Assembly: GCA_958298945.1 (NCBI GenBank)
Contig: OY282605.1
Coordinates: 21,368,811-21,432,810, forward strand
Length of the DNA stretch: 64,000 nucleotides
Direction of reading: 5' to 3'
Origin: Atherix ibis
Taxonomy: Eukaryota > Arthropoda > Insecta > Diptera > Athericidae
The notes under the pieces are model-generated. The model was not told where the DNA came from. It ran no database searches and saw only the letters and a program-made list of their open reading frames with translations. Shown piece by piece: positions 34,690-45,742 of the stretch (the first letter of the stretch is position 1; the number at the start of each line of letters is the position of its first letter). A program made the position numbers and the translations under genes.

Positions 34690-36560
34690 ATGGAAAAAAG
34701 CGTACTGGAAACTTTTCACCCAATAAAGCAAAAATTTGTTGTATTGTCTGGTTTCAGGCGTCATTTTATTGATACATGGTTTAGACTATTATGGTAAATC
34801 TTTAATTTAAGGATAAAAAAAAATCGGTAATAGCGCTCGTAATTGACGGTAACTGTCCCTTCTTCTTTATTTCCATAGAAATATAGGCCAATGACATCTT
34901 TAGACCAAAATACACACCAAACAGTCAGTTCTCCCCGGATACAATGGCTTCTCCACATTCACTTATGGATTTTCAGAGTCCCATTTACGACTATTTTGCT
35001 GTCATTAAACCGTATTTCTACTTTCCAACACATACTGTTCAATGACATCTTCAGACCAAAATGAACACAAACAGTCAGTTTTTCCCGGATACAATGGCTT
35101 CTCCACATTTACTTATGGATTTTCAGAGCCCTATTTATGACTATTTTGTTGGCATTAAACCGTATTTCTACTTTCCAACACATACTGTTCAATGACATCT
35201 TCAGACCAAAATGCACACCAAACAGTCAGTTTTCCCCGGATACAATGGCTTCTCTACAGTCACTTATGGATTTTCAGAGTCCCATTTACGACTATTTTGC
35301 TGTCATTAAACCGTATTTCTATTTTCCAACACATACAGCTCAACGACACCTTCAGACCACAATGCACACCAAACAGTCAGTTTTCCGAGGATACAATGGC
35401 TTCTCCACATTCACTTATGGATTTTCAGAGTCCCATTTACGACTATTTTGCTGTCATTAAACCGTATTTCTACTTTCCAACACATACTGTTCAATGACAT
35501 CTTCAGACCAAAATGCACACCAAACAGTCAATTTTCCCCGGATACAATGGCTTCTCCACATTCACTTATGGATTTTCAGAGTCCCATTTACGACTATTTT
35601 GCTGTCATTAAACCATATTTCTATTTTCCAACACATACAGCTCAACGACACCTTCAGACCACAATGCACACCAAACAGTCAGTTTTCCCCGGATACAATG
35701 GCTTCTCCACAGTCACTTGCGGATTTTCAGAGCACCATTTATGACTATTTTGCTGTCATTAAACCGTATTTCTACTGTTCAATGACATCTTCAAACCAAA
35801 ATGCACACTAAACTGTCAGGAAAGGTCCTCAGTGTTACCAGATTGCTCACAATTATCTCAGTAAGTTGGACAGAACAGTCCGAAATTCTTAAATATTGTA
35901 GAGCATATTAATATATCATAATATATCATCCGGTCAAAGTGCTCCGAATTCATGTGGTGACGGTCTCTCCTTCTTTATTTTCTAAGAAATACGAGCCAAT
36001 TTCAGACCAAAATTCATATCCGACAGTCAATTTTCAGGGACACAATGGCTTCTCCACAGTCACTTATTAATTATGGATCGTTTACTACTAATAAATACAA
36101 AAAAAACATGCTTTGGATACTGATTTTTCGTGCAAATTTTTTTCAGCTATGAGGATCGGTGGATATGTCAATAAACAATGTTGCTATACAAAGGCTTTAA
36201 AAAACCACAAATAACTACCGAAAAAAAGCCAGAGTGCTTAAGATCAATAATTGATCCAGTCTTTCTAAATTTCTTCACAGTCGATGAAGTTAAATGACGC
36301 TTGCAACCATGTTTTATAGGAAATTTTTGTGAACTTTAGCTGCCAGACCTTCAAATATTTTTAAAATATTGCCCAACAATGAAAACATGCTGTTCTTTCG
36401 TATAGCGATCCATTTTTAATAACACTGAACTGTTAGCTCTCACGCTGTCATTATTTTTCGTTGGCAGCACTTTACCGCACAAATGGCGCAAAATTCAAAA
36501 AATTCCAATCATTTTCTCTTTTTTGTGCAAAAGTGCTCGTACACAGACAATTTTTATAAA
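34690..36560 (-). mobile_element. DUF4817-type transposase element with internal tandem expansion
   Basis: The transposase start is visible at 36413 on the minus strand: MDRYTKEQHVFIVGQYFKNI, stop, then KFPIKHGCKRHLTSSTVKKF and RKTGSIIDLKHSG, the N-terminal helix-turn-helix of this transposase type. The middle block appears at 34760-34960 as GELTVWCVFWSKDVIGLYFY and EEGTVTVNYERYYRF. Between them, the DNA coding for this middle block has been amplified into a tandem array (34890-35825), with another diverged half unit at 35930-36070. The catalytic C-terminal region is missing. Dead element. Confidence 0.75.
34890..35825. repeat. 151-bp tandem array derived from transposase sequence
   Basis: The anchor ACTTATGGATTTTCAGAG (ACTTGCGGATTTTCAGAG in the last copy) occurs at 34961, 35111, 35262, 35413, 35564 and 35715, spacings 150, 151, 151, 151, 151. 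Each unit holds ACCAAACAGTCAGTTTTCCC, CGGATACAATGGCTTCTCCA, CATTTACGACTATTTTGCTG and AAACCGTATTTCTA. Two variants alternate: TACTGTTCAATGACATCTTC and TACAGCTCAACGACACCTTC. Because 151 is not a multiple of three, staggered 98-107-codon plus-strand frames result; these are artefacts. Confidence 0.95.
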
Positions 36561-38150
36561 ATATTTTGAATAAAAACAAAAATTTATTATGCAATAATAA
36601 AAAAAAAATTGTTTTTTCTTTAAATATAATATTAATAATAAAAATAATTTTTAATAAAAAGTAAACAAAATGGAAATGATATAACGTACCAAACTTTCAG
36701 CAACATTTTCGGTCATTATTCCATACAGAATTATCAGCTAAATCACATTTTGAGACGACGTCCATTGACCAATACTTTTGTATCCAGAATATTTGTTCAC
36801 ATGAAAACCGCATTTTATGTATAATTAATAATCAATTTAATCAAATCTATCTATTATCAATTAGAATATAAATAATCACATGTAATTGCATTATTATTTA
36901 ACACACACGACGAGTATACATTGTCCAAAGAGAGCAGCACACCACTGATGATGACATTGGAGAAAAAAATATGTTCTTCTTTTTTTTTTATTCTTTTTTT
37001 AATATACAAATAATTATTAATAACAACTACCAAAGATGCTAATTGAACTAATTAAATCGTGATTAGATAAAATTTTTTTCTTATATGCTGACAGGTTATA
37101 ACATTAAAAAAAAACCATTTTTAATTGTCCTCTTTTTCTTTGGATTCCTTTAGAAAATCATATTAATTAACATGGTACCAATTAAATACAATAGTTCACA
37201 TTTTCTTATAGGTGGTGTTTTTTTTTTAAATTTAAAATTAATTTAATAATAGAATATTGATGAAATATTTAATGTAAAAAATATGAAGAAATCGAAAAAA
37301 GATATTTTCAACATAAAAACTACCAACTTAACAGCACAAAAAGTTAAAATTTTTTTTTTTTATAAAAAAATTTTCTTGTTATTGTTTTATTTATAAAAGA
37401 GTTGATATTATTTTTTTTTTTTTTTTTAAAAAGAAGAAAAAATTCACAAACTTTTTTACTGAACTAATAATAGTAGAATTTATTCACAAATAAAAGAATG
37501 GGGCAACACTAAATATTTTTCTTTCTCTTTTTTTTTTATTTTATGTTCGATTCAAAAATAACTTTTGAATGTATTTTTATAAATTATTATAAATTTTGGC
37601 AATAGTTATGAATATTTTTTTTTTTTTTTTATAAATTTGCAAATAATCGAATTTTACAGAAACACTTGCTTTAGCATAAAATAAACCGTCGTAAATTTTT
37701 CTTTAAATACACTTCATTTTTTTTTCCTTCACTTTTATTTATTATTATAACTAATAAAATAACAGTTAATTCTCACTCTTTCATTAATAAAAATCTTTTT
37801 ATTAATTATATTTTTTTGGCAAATGTGATAATTTTTCACAGGAAATAAATTATAATTCTGTTATAAATTAAAAAAACATAAACTTTAACAAATTATTGAT
37901 GGAAATTTTGGTAAAATATCTTTATTAAAACCTGTAAAACTAAAAGAAAATATGGAAGAAAAAAAATTTATTCTTATTGGTTTACTAGTTGAGAGAGAAA
38001 CAGAAAGAAAAAAAATCTAATTTTATGTTCGCATTGTTAAACAATTGAAAAATGAGATGGTGATAATGTACATTGGTTATGAATAAGAAAAAGATGGAAT
38101 GTTTTATGTATTATGATCTTCCGCAATTCCAAATTGAATTTCTATTTTCA
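36561..38150. other. AT-rich DNA with no recognised gene
   Basis: Long A and T homopolymers with almost no GC. Nothing supported. Confidence 0.6.
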
Positions 38151-38199
38151 TTTTTGAGCGGATACGTGTTTACGTACCTATTCACGTACACTGACACAA

Positions 38200-39260
38200 C
38201 AGAAATATTGCTCTTGAATTTATTAGTCGGCGGTGGTCTCTGTCTTACTTAGTGTCTCTTGTTCGATTAGTATTCAGAGAAGAATTTTTTTGTATACTGA
38301 GTTATGTGTGTCAGGTTTTCTCGCTAAATGAAAAGTAGAAAGGTGACGTTTACTCTCAATCGTTGTTGATTGGCTCTCATTCTAAGCGCGGACAACTTCT
38401 TCTCACGGAGAACATAGCACAAACTTCACCAAACACACGCAATCAATCGCATCTCATCGCATGCTCTATCAAAATAGCAGAGCGAATGCGAACAGGATCT
38501 ACCCCAAATTAGATACTCATCACCACACAAATCTGAATGCAAACGAAATTGTACTCAATAATTACGATAGTGTTTGTGCGTAGCTGATCGTTTTCGGTGT
38601 GTGTCGTATCGCTGTGTGCAGAGCTGAGAGTTGGAGATTGAGAATCACCTGACACGGACTGGTAGTGGTTAACAATAGCACGCTACCAGGTCAACACAAA
38701 TACCGGAACACATCGAACAATATTCCGATTCGGTGGCACAGAGAGAGAGAGAAAGAGAGCGATCTGACCATGATCACCAAATATGCGTTTTGCCAACACG
38801 ATATCACTTTTCTCTCGCACGATGGACAGCAATTTCACTGCAATCGACAGGAATTTGACACGAAACACGGTGATGTCACGGCGATCATCATCAATTAAAC
38901 AATTTACGATTTTGGCAAATAACAACGCAACCGTGTCCGAAAGGTAAAAGTTTATTCGATTAAAAATTTTAACGAAACGATGAAAATATATAAAAAGATT
39001 CGCTGCCAGAAGTTATTTATCAAACTGACGGTCGATCGATCGTTCTTCTATTGTATATGTTGTGGCTCTAGAACTGTGAAGAGCGAGCGCGAAACTAACT
39101 CGAAGATACTTGCGGACGAATTGTATCTGTTGCGCCCATCCAACTGACAATGTTTCGCTTCCAGATCGTCGAGTACTATAGCCAGTGGTGGCGTCTGTCG
39201 CTGACAACCTGGTGCATCGGTTCATCTGCATGTGTACCTGTCGTTATTGTGTTCTCCCTT
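38200..39260. promoter_or_regulatory. Probable promoter or 5'-exon region of an unseen gene
   Basis: About 1 kb of balanced composition with no TE signature, containing a GAGA-type tract (GAGAGAGAGAGAAAGAGAGC, 38741-38760) as bound by GAGA factor in insects. On the minus strand AACTGA at 39142-39147 (TCAGTT) fits the arthropod initiator; exactly +28 to +32 from its A is CGTCC, close to the downstream promoter element. No ORF here looks real: the 76-80-codon frames are on both strands over the same bases. Inference only. Confidence 0.35.
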
Positions 39261-40140
39261 TTAATTCCCCCTTCCCCTTCCACAACTGAAACTTATCAAT
39301 TGGTCGACTTTACTTGAAAAGTTTCCTCATCTGCATGAAGCAATTTCTATTCAACTAAAAAGCTTCTGTTGCCAATAATAATTGTAAGCATGGATTTTCT
39401 TTAATTTTCTTGTTAAGTATGTGTGCATTTATGTAGGTCGTTAGCATTCTTAAAACAATTCGAACTATTGTCAACTGATGATGATGATGATAGTTAAACT
39501 TGGCTTGTAATGACTTCAGTCAACTTTAGTGAACTTGAGCTCCGGCAGACCCCAGATATGGTTATTTGTCGTGGGGGGGCAGCAACCAAAGTTGGATAGT
39601 TAAAGTTAGTCAATAAATAACCACCTCTGTTAATACTAACAAAACACAACAAGGTAGAGATTTTAATGAAAATTCTGAATTAATTTAGTATCTTTTACAC
39701 ATTATAACAAATACGATCAACACGTTAACATTAGCACAATAACAACCAAAAAAAAAATACTATAAGAAAATTACGAAAATGTATAGAATTTGGTGTTTTC
39801 ATTTTGAATTCATGAGAATTTATTCATTCACAAATTCTCAAATTTATGAACTCTTCTTTCTCGGGCAGCAGCAATATTGAAAAATAAATAAAAGCCAAAC
39901 ATAAAAAAATTTTTGCACAAATAAAAACAAATCGCCATTATGGAAAAAATTTATGTCTACAAAATATTAAAATAATTTATTAAGAAAAAAACTCATAAAA
40001 TATGAATATTCTCTTAAGTTAGACGGGATTTTTTTTGTAATCTTTTTTTGATAGGTGATTTTTTAATTGTTTGGTTTTTTTTAAATTTTAAAAATAAATA
40101 CAGAATTTAATTGCAAAAGTGTCTGAAATTTTTATTTGAA
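39261..40140. other. AT-rich DNA with no recognised gene
   Basis: Includes a (TGA)n microsatellite at about 39478-39492 and a G-run at 39571-39577. No gene or TE recognised. Confidence 0.55.
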
Positions 40141-40149
40141 TTGATAAAT

Positions 40150-41200
40150 CAATGGTTGCCATTATGTTTTTAAAGATTATTTCATGTAAATGTTGACCAC
40201 GAATATGTTTTAAGTGAGATGTTCGAGCGGTCCACTTTTGAACTACTTTTCCGAGCATCTCGGCTGGTATCTCGCTAGTAACACGTTTAATGTTATCTTA
40301 CAAGACTGCAAGTGACGCTGGTTTATCGGCGTAGACGAGTGGCTTCATGTAGCTCCATAAAAAATAGTCTAGGGGCTTCAAATTGCACGATATAGACAGG
40401 CCAACTCACCGGTCCGAAACGCGAGATTAATACTCACCAAACGCATCTTTCAATATGTCCATTGTTTCACGTGCTCTGTGGCATGTAGAGCCGTCTTGTT
40501 GAAACCGCATGCCGAACTGATGCAGTTCTTGCATTTTGTGCAAAAAACGGTTGTAATCATTCAGCGATAACGAGCGCCATTGACGGTCACGTTGCGGTCA
40601 GCGTCATCTTTACAGAAATAAGGATTCCACCGGTCCATAAACCGCACCAAACAGTACATTGTTTTAAGTGCAATGGCCACCTGTAGTTGTTCATCAGACT
40701 AAATGCGACAATTTTGCTTATTCACATACCCATTCAACCAGAAATGAGCTTCGTCGCTAAACGCAATTTTTTGGAAAAAAAACTATTTTCGTCAACTTTT
40801 TTTAAGGCTCACTCACCGAAAATTCGACGCATTGACAGGTCGTTCGACATCATTTCTTGTACGAGCTCTATTTTTTACGATCGCTGTTGGTCTTCACCAA
40901 CACTGGACGCTACGGCAGTAATATTTTCCTCTGTACGCACACGGACTGGTGGTTTGATGTCAAATAGCATCAAATTGCAGCGAAATTTTATTACTATGGC
41001 TTGAATTGCTTGCTCAGCGATTATAGCGACCATAAAATGCTCGAAATGCGCGAAACACATTTTTTACAGAGCCACGAATTTTGATAATAAAATTCAATAA
41101 TTTGTAAGCATTGTTCGGGTGTAAGCATTTCCATGATGAAATTACAATGTTAACTGAGCACTTTTGACTTTGACACACGTCACGTGTCACGTGTGATCTG
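40150..41200 (-). pseudogene. DUF4817-type transposase, nearly full length but broken (copy C1)
   Basis: Reading the minus strand from 41140: MEMLTPEQCLQIIEFYYQNS, then KNVFRAFRAFYGRYNR, IVIKFRCNLMLFDIKPPVRV and RTEENITAVASSVGEDQQRS (41140-40875), matching the N-terminal domain of insect Tc1/mariner-like transposases. The middle reads FLVEWVCE, KQNCRIWSDEQLQ, NPYFCKDDADRNVTVNGARY, and the end FLW-like then KPLVYADKPASLAVL and PAEMLGK. Frameshifts and stops occur every 20-60 codons. The QQDGATCHT catalytic block is decayed (GCGFNKTALHATE). 41160-41215 upstream has TTTGACACACGTCACGTGTC, a promoter- or terminus-like palindromic stretch. Confidence 0.82.
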
Positions 41201-41329
41201 TCAAAAATTAAAATATGAAAAACCAATCAGCACAAAAATAAATGCACATATTTAAAGTAGACACATTTGCATATACAAAATAAATAGAAGACAATAATTT
41301 TTTGTTTATTAAATTAAATTTGAAAATGT

Positions 41330-41835
41330 TTAACAAGTGCTTTAGGTATCTTTCCGTCTTTTACAAAAACAAATAAATTTTTTGGCTGTCCCAGTCGTGA
41401 GCATGCAGCATATTGTATAATTGACCATGTGAAAAGCATGAATTTTTCAGATTTAATTCACAGACTTGGAGACCTTGTGTCTTGTTGATGGTTATTGAGA
41501 ATGCCAAGCGAACGGGGAACTACTGTGGAATTAGCACATCTTCTCCTTGTGACTTTTCATTCAGAATTCTCTGGTCGATGACGCTTGGCATCAGTTTTTT
41601 GACAGCGAGCCTGGTTCCATTGCACAATCGGGGTGGATTGATGTTACGCAAAAGAATCATTGGTGCTTTGAAATTATCAATTGATATTTTGAACAATTTT
41701 ATCAGGCCGTTGTGTTGGTGGAAATTTTTTTTGCAAAGTTACGTTTGGTGCCTGGAATTACATCGCATCGCTGAACAACTTCCACATGAACGTCGCCCAT
41801 GAAGTAGAGTTGTAAAAATTTATGTTCAGCGTCTG
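41330..41835 (-). mobile_element. Helitron Rep-helicase, C-terminal helicase fragment
   Basis: The minus strand reads SIDNFKAPMILLRNINPPRL, CNGTRLAVKKLMPSVIDQRI, EKSQGEDVLIPQ-stop-FPVRL, AFSITINKTQGLQVCELNLK and SCFSHGQLYN then, after a frame slip, HDWDSQKIYLF. This is the C-terminal part of the Pif1-like helicase of Helitrons (conserved LLRNLNP..LCNGTR, FP.RLAFAMTINKAQGQ and GQLYVA.SR). One stop and several shifts. The matching N-terminal fragment lies at 43020-43440 on the same strand, with transposase copy C2 between. Confidence 0.9.
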
Positions 41836-41879
41836 GAACTGGGTAGAAGTGATCCTACGCGATAATATATTTAATAAAA

Positions 41880-42875
41880 TTTGTATTTTATTGATTGATT
41901 ATATGGTCTTTAGCATTATTTATGGAATATGATGTTGGTCAAATGACCGCAAAGCACATTTTTCATTATATTTTCGCAGACTTCTGGTGTTATTTCAGCA
42001 ATTTTGTTTTGAATGTTGTCCATTAGTATCGAGGTTATGGTTGGTTTGTTAGTAAGGAAAAGGTGTGCTTCAAGCTCCATACGAAGAAATCGAGAGGGTT
42101 TAAATCAGGGGATCGTTGGGGCCAGTCCGTGTCACCACTTTTTGACATTATTCGACCGGGACTGTGTCTGATGTGGCACGGTTTTGTTGGAACCACATGT
42201 TCTGTAGGTCTAATTGATCCAATTTGGACAGAAGAAAGTTTCCCAAAATGTTCCGATAGCGGTCAACAGTAACTGTTACAACATTGCCTCTAGCATCCTC
42301 AAAAAAATATGGACCAATGATGCCGCCGTCTTGTTGGAACCACATATTCTGTAGCCTAATTGACCCAAATACCGTACCATACACATACAGTTATTCTACG
42401 AGGGTGTAGTGGTCTTTGGTGTATCAGTTAATGCTGTTTATTAACAAAGCCAGCCAAGTCGAAGTATACTTCACCGCTCATAATGAGTTTTTGTCAAAAA
42501 TTGTGGTCGTCTATACCGAGCTGTAAGACTTGAGCACTCCAGCCTCGTCGCAATTCATGTGTTAATTGAATTTTTTACGGGTAAAAAACAAATCCTTTTT
42601 GAGAATTTTTAACAAACATGATCGCGATATTCCCAATTCTTGTGCACTGCGCCGATGAGAGGTATCGTTCAGCAACAATATTTTCAGGAGTGCGTTGGCT
42701 TAGTTGTCGCTTTACATTCCAGCATATTTTCAAAATTATTTATTGCAAACTGAATGGTTGCCTTGCTTGGCATATGATTAACATCAACAAAGTCAACGTA
42801 TTCACAATTGAACAATTATTTAAATAAAATGTTTTAATAATTTCAACATGTTGTTGCGGTGTTAGATGCTCTATA
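41880..42875 (-). pseudogene. DUF4817-type transposase, broken (copy C2)
   Basis: The minus strand starts near 42872 with EHLTPQQHVEIIKTFYLNNC and, after shifts, TPENIVAER; the middle reads MSGEVYFDLAGFVN, GGIIGPYFFEDARGN and VVTVTVDRYRNILGNFLL; then LDLQNMWFQQNRATSDT; the C-terminus reads TNKPTITSILMDNIQ and IAEITPEVCENIMKN. LQNMWFQQ occurs twice (about 42195 and 42340), so part has been duplicated with QQD in one and QQN in the other. It sits between the two Helitron fragments. Confidence 0.8.
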
Positions 42876-42938
42876 ATAAATTGTTATCGGCCACTCTCTA
42901 CAACTGTCAAATGCCAACAGACAGTTGTTATCCAAACC

Positions 42939-42997
42939 AAAATGGCGGCCAAACTAAATCAATCTGGAACGTACTGATTTTGTTTGGCCGCCATTTT
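42939..42997. repeat. Perfect 16-bp inverted repeat
   Basis: AAAATGGCGGCCAAAC (42939-42954) pairs exactly with 42982-42997 around a 27-nt loop. Just to the left, CAACTGTC/GACAGTTG (42901-42927) forms another small fold-back. Both lie at the right edge of transposase copy C2 and may be its terminal structure. Confidence 0.85.
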
Positions 42998-43019
42998 TGT
43001 TCGGGTGGTGGATACAACG

Positions 43020-43440
43020 TCGGAAGTTGAACTTCGCCATTTGCGCAGCACATTCGCTGGTGTTTCAATGTTGAACTTTCGAACACCGCAACACCCCCAC
43101 ACCTTATCCATTCTGCGAAGCCTACACTTGGATGCAGACTGTAGTCGTAATTGACATTGTACTAGAATGCATCAAGATTCAAGTCAACATGCAGTGTTCG
43201 TCGAGATCGTGTAGCTTGTAAGCGTTCTGTTTCGACTTTTATTGTTCGTTGGCCAACTCTTGATTGAGAAGCTCATAATTCCTCGCTTGTTTGAATAGCT
43301 CATAATTCCTTTTTCTTTAGTGCTCCGCTGGAAAACCTTACAATTAAGAGCCATGCTTATTTTTACGAAGAAAGCAACAGCAACTGTAAAAAGTTCAATC
43401 GGATGAACTATTGATTTTGCTTTTATAATAATAAACAAAA
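43020..43440 (-). mobile_element. Helitron Rep-helicase, N-terminal fragment
   Basis: On the minus strand 43270-43020 reads RSRRTLHVDLNLDAF, stop, YNVNYDYSLHPSVG, then (shifted) MDKVWGCCGVRKFNIETP and MCCANGEVQLP. This is the characteristic Helitron N-terminal block (NLAAF.YD..DY..HPSV, M..VC.HC.AL, GMCC..GKV.LP) including its cysteine cluster. The segment to 43440 probably belongs to the variable region before it. Broken by stops and shifts. Confidence 0.82.
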
Positions 43441-43712
43441 AGGGACGCTGTCATTAATTTTCAAATTCTCAAAATATTTCTTCTTCTTTATTTTAATTAC
43501 TAGTGCACTAACTGCACTAAAAATATTATTGCAAACTTTTTTAGAAACCTTCCCTGGCGTGCGCACAACAACTCACCACGAAAGTTTCATTGCAATCTCG
43601 AATGTTTTATTAAATTTAATTTGTTTTGTTAATATTAAGAATAAATTTGCATTGCCCTTTTTTTTGAACAAATTTTATCGTTTATTTATATGAAATAGCA
43701 TACAAAATGGTT

Positions 43713-44768
43713 TTATTCAAAGTATCCGCCGTCGGAAGCGATAACTTTCTCCCATCTTTCAGGTAATGAACGGATACCTTGAAGGAAAAATTCTGGTTCT
43801 TTTGATTCGATCCATTCATCAAGCCATTTTTGGATACTTTCATGAGAAGTGAACTGCTCTTCGGAAAGGGCTGACTGCATGGACCGGAACAAATGGAAAT
43901 CTGAAGGAGCAATATCGGGCGAATATGGCGGATGGGGCAAAATTTCCCATTTCACTCCTTCCAAGTATTTCTCGATCGGTTTTGTTATGTGCCGCGTGGT
44001 GTTTCCAAGTAACAGAATCAACTTTTCAGGTCGATCGTCCCATTCCGGCCGTTTTTCCTTCAAAGCTTGGCCCAATCTTATTAGCTGCAGTCGATAACGA
44101 TCACCAGTAATAGTGGATTCAGGAGTTTCGGACGGTTTCAGGAGTTCATAAAAGATGACACCTCTCTGATCCCACCAGATACACAGCATGACCTTCAAAC
44201 CGTGGATATTGCGTTTTGTGGTTGATGGACCCGGATCTCCTGGTTTTGTACATGCTTTAGATCGCTTATAGTTGCTGTAGTAAATATATTTTTCATCGCT
44301 TGTGAAAATCCGATGTAAAAAATCCTTTCTTTTCTGTCGCCCTAGTAGCATCTCACACATTACCAACCGTCTCTCGATGTTTCTCAGCTTCAATTGATAT
44401 GGAACCCAATTTCCTACTTTTTGGACCATTCCCATTGCATGCAAACGCTTCCCAACCGTAGAACTATCAACATTTAACGCTGTTGACAAATCCTCGAGCG
44501 TCTGACTTGGATCTTCATCAAGTAATTCTAACAGTTCTGTGTCTTCGAATTTTTTCGGTGCCCCTTCACGTTCTTTGTCACTCACATCGAAATCACCCTC
44601 TTTAAATAGCCGAAACCAGTTTTTACATGTCCCACTCGAAGGAGCCTGATCACCGTAAATTTCATTTAGTAAACGATACGTTTCGGCAGCCCTTTGACTA
44701 AGAATATAATAATGAAGTAGAACCTCCCGCAAATGATGTTTTGTTGGGACAAAAGTTGACATTCTCAA
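43713..44768 (-). CDS. Uninterrupted mariner transposase lacking one catalytic Asp
   Basis: A single 351-codon frame, about the usual mariner length (near 345 aa). Translation more likely starts at Met3 (MSTFVPTKHHLREVLLHYY), as in relatives. Residues 20-60 form the first helix-turn-helix region (GDQAPSSGTCKNWFRLFKEG), 85-113 the second (LNVDSSTVGKRLHAMG), followed by the linker NWVPYQL at 120-126 (usually WVPHEL). The catalytic domain has D158 (TSDEKYIYY) and D290 (YSPDIAPSD), but the middle position, 34 residues before D290, is Gly255 in LLLGNTTRH where mariners have HDNARPH. The enzyme should therefore not cleave DNA. No clear terminal inverted repeats or TA-flanked ends were found, except a weak TTTGTTTTNTTAATA match at 43620-43634 and 44971-44985. 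Transposition role lost; DNA binding possibly kept. Confidence 0.92.
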   Translation of the reverse strand: MRMSTFVPTKHHLREVLLHYYILSQRAAETYRLLNEIYGDQAPSSGTCKNWFRLFKEGDFDVSDKEREGAPKKFEDTELLELLDEDPSQTLEDLSTALNVDSSTVGKRLHAMGMVQKVGNWVPYQLKLRNIERRLVMCEMLLGRQKRKDFLHRIFTSDEKYIYYSNYKRSKACTKPGDPGPSTTKRNIHGLKVMLCIWWDQRGVIFYELLKPSETPESTITGDRYRLQLIRLGQALKEKRPEWDDRPEKLILLLGNTTRHITKPIEKYLEGVKWEILPHPPYSPDIAPSDFHLFRSMQSALSEEQFTSHESIQKWLDEWIESKEPEFFLQGIRSLPERWEKVIASDGGYFE

Positions 44769-44989
44769 AAGCCAAAATGAAAATCGTCCTTATCGACAAG
44801 AACGAATGTCAGTTACTGCGTAACTTTTATGTCAGTTACTGCGTAAAGTTTACACATTCACACAAGAACAACTTTTTTTTTATCGAATACGAATCTAGTA
44901 CTAGTAGCGACATCATGCTAAAAGCAGGAAGCAAGAACTTATTCCCTACTTAATAAAATGAGCAAGAACTTATTAAGAAAACAAACATG

Positions 44990-45600
44990 GAAGCAAGTAA
45001 ACTCAGACATTTGTAAGGTTTTTTTTAATTAGTTGTAACAAAATCACTCTCTTGGAACAACCACCAATTTATTGCCATTAAATAAATTATATATTTATTG
45101 TTATAAGAGTTTTTATAACAAAATTTTATATATTTAAAGAAAAAATTTTAATAAAAGACAATAATTGGTGAAAAAATAAGAAATTTCCATTTACAAAATT
45201 GTGGTTATCTTTTGAAAACAAAAAACAAACTGCATTAAATAGCTTTTTTTTAAATATAATTAATATTTTTTAAAAAATTTTGATATAATTAATAAATTAA
45301 GAATATTTGTATTTAATCAATTATTATTATAAAAATTATAATGAAAATAGTAAAATTCAAATTTTGTTTAACATTTGTATGGTTTTTTCAAAATAAAAGA
45401 CAAGACATTTTTTATTGTATTTTAAAACGTTTTAAAGCAAAATATTTAATTCTTTTTAATTCAAAGTTTAAATTAATAATCATAATTTTAAAAAAATAAT
45501 TACTCTCATTTAATTAATAATACACTGTGTTTTTTTTAGTTGTTTAAACCAATTATATTCGAATGTTTTTCAAATCGACTTTATTCTTTATCGAACATTT
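44990..45600. other. AT-rich intergenic DNA upstream of MCMBP
   Basis: Low-complexity A/T sequence with no gene. The direct duplicate AGCAAGAACTTATT (about 44932 and 44961) lies just to the left. Confidence 0.6.
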
Positions 45601-45633
45601 GTACGGTACTGCCGGTTGCCATGTTACTTGTTA

Positions 45634-45646
45634 TTTTGGCGGGAAA
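45634..45646 (+). promoter_or_regulatory. Consensus E2F site
   Basis: TTTTGGCGGGAAA is a perfect match to the E2F/DP consensus TTTSSCGC extended to TTTGGCGGGAAA. It is 97 bp upstream of the MCMBP start codon, in one of the few GC-bearing patches here. E2F sites control many MCM and replication genes in animals, so cell-cycle control of MCMBP is a reasonable inference. Confidence 0.6.
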
Positions 45647-45742
45647 TACTTTACCTCATATGTCAACCAACGAGTTTGTTGTTATTCGAATTAGTTTTGT
45701 AAAATTCATTTAAATATTTAAAAAAAAAACAGTGTATTTAAA

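Noticed and set aside
35137..35811. Four overlapping 98-107-codon frames with repeated FPTH..QRHLQT and DFQSPIYDYF motifs
   Set aside because: They are products of the 151-bp tandem array, antisense to the original transposase frame; the same words appear in staggered frames.
43849..44110. Plus-strand frames opposite the mariner ORF
   Set aside because: Shadow frames antisense to the intact transposase.
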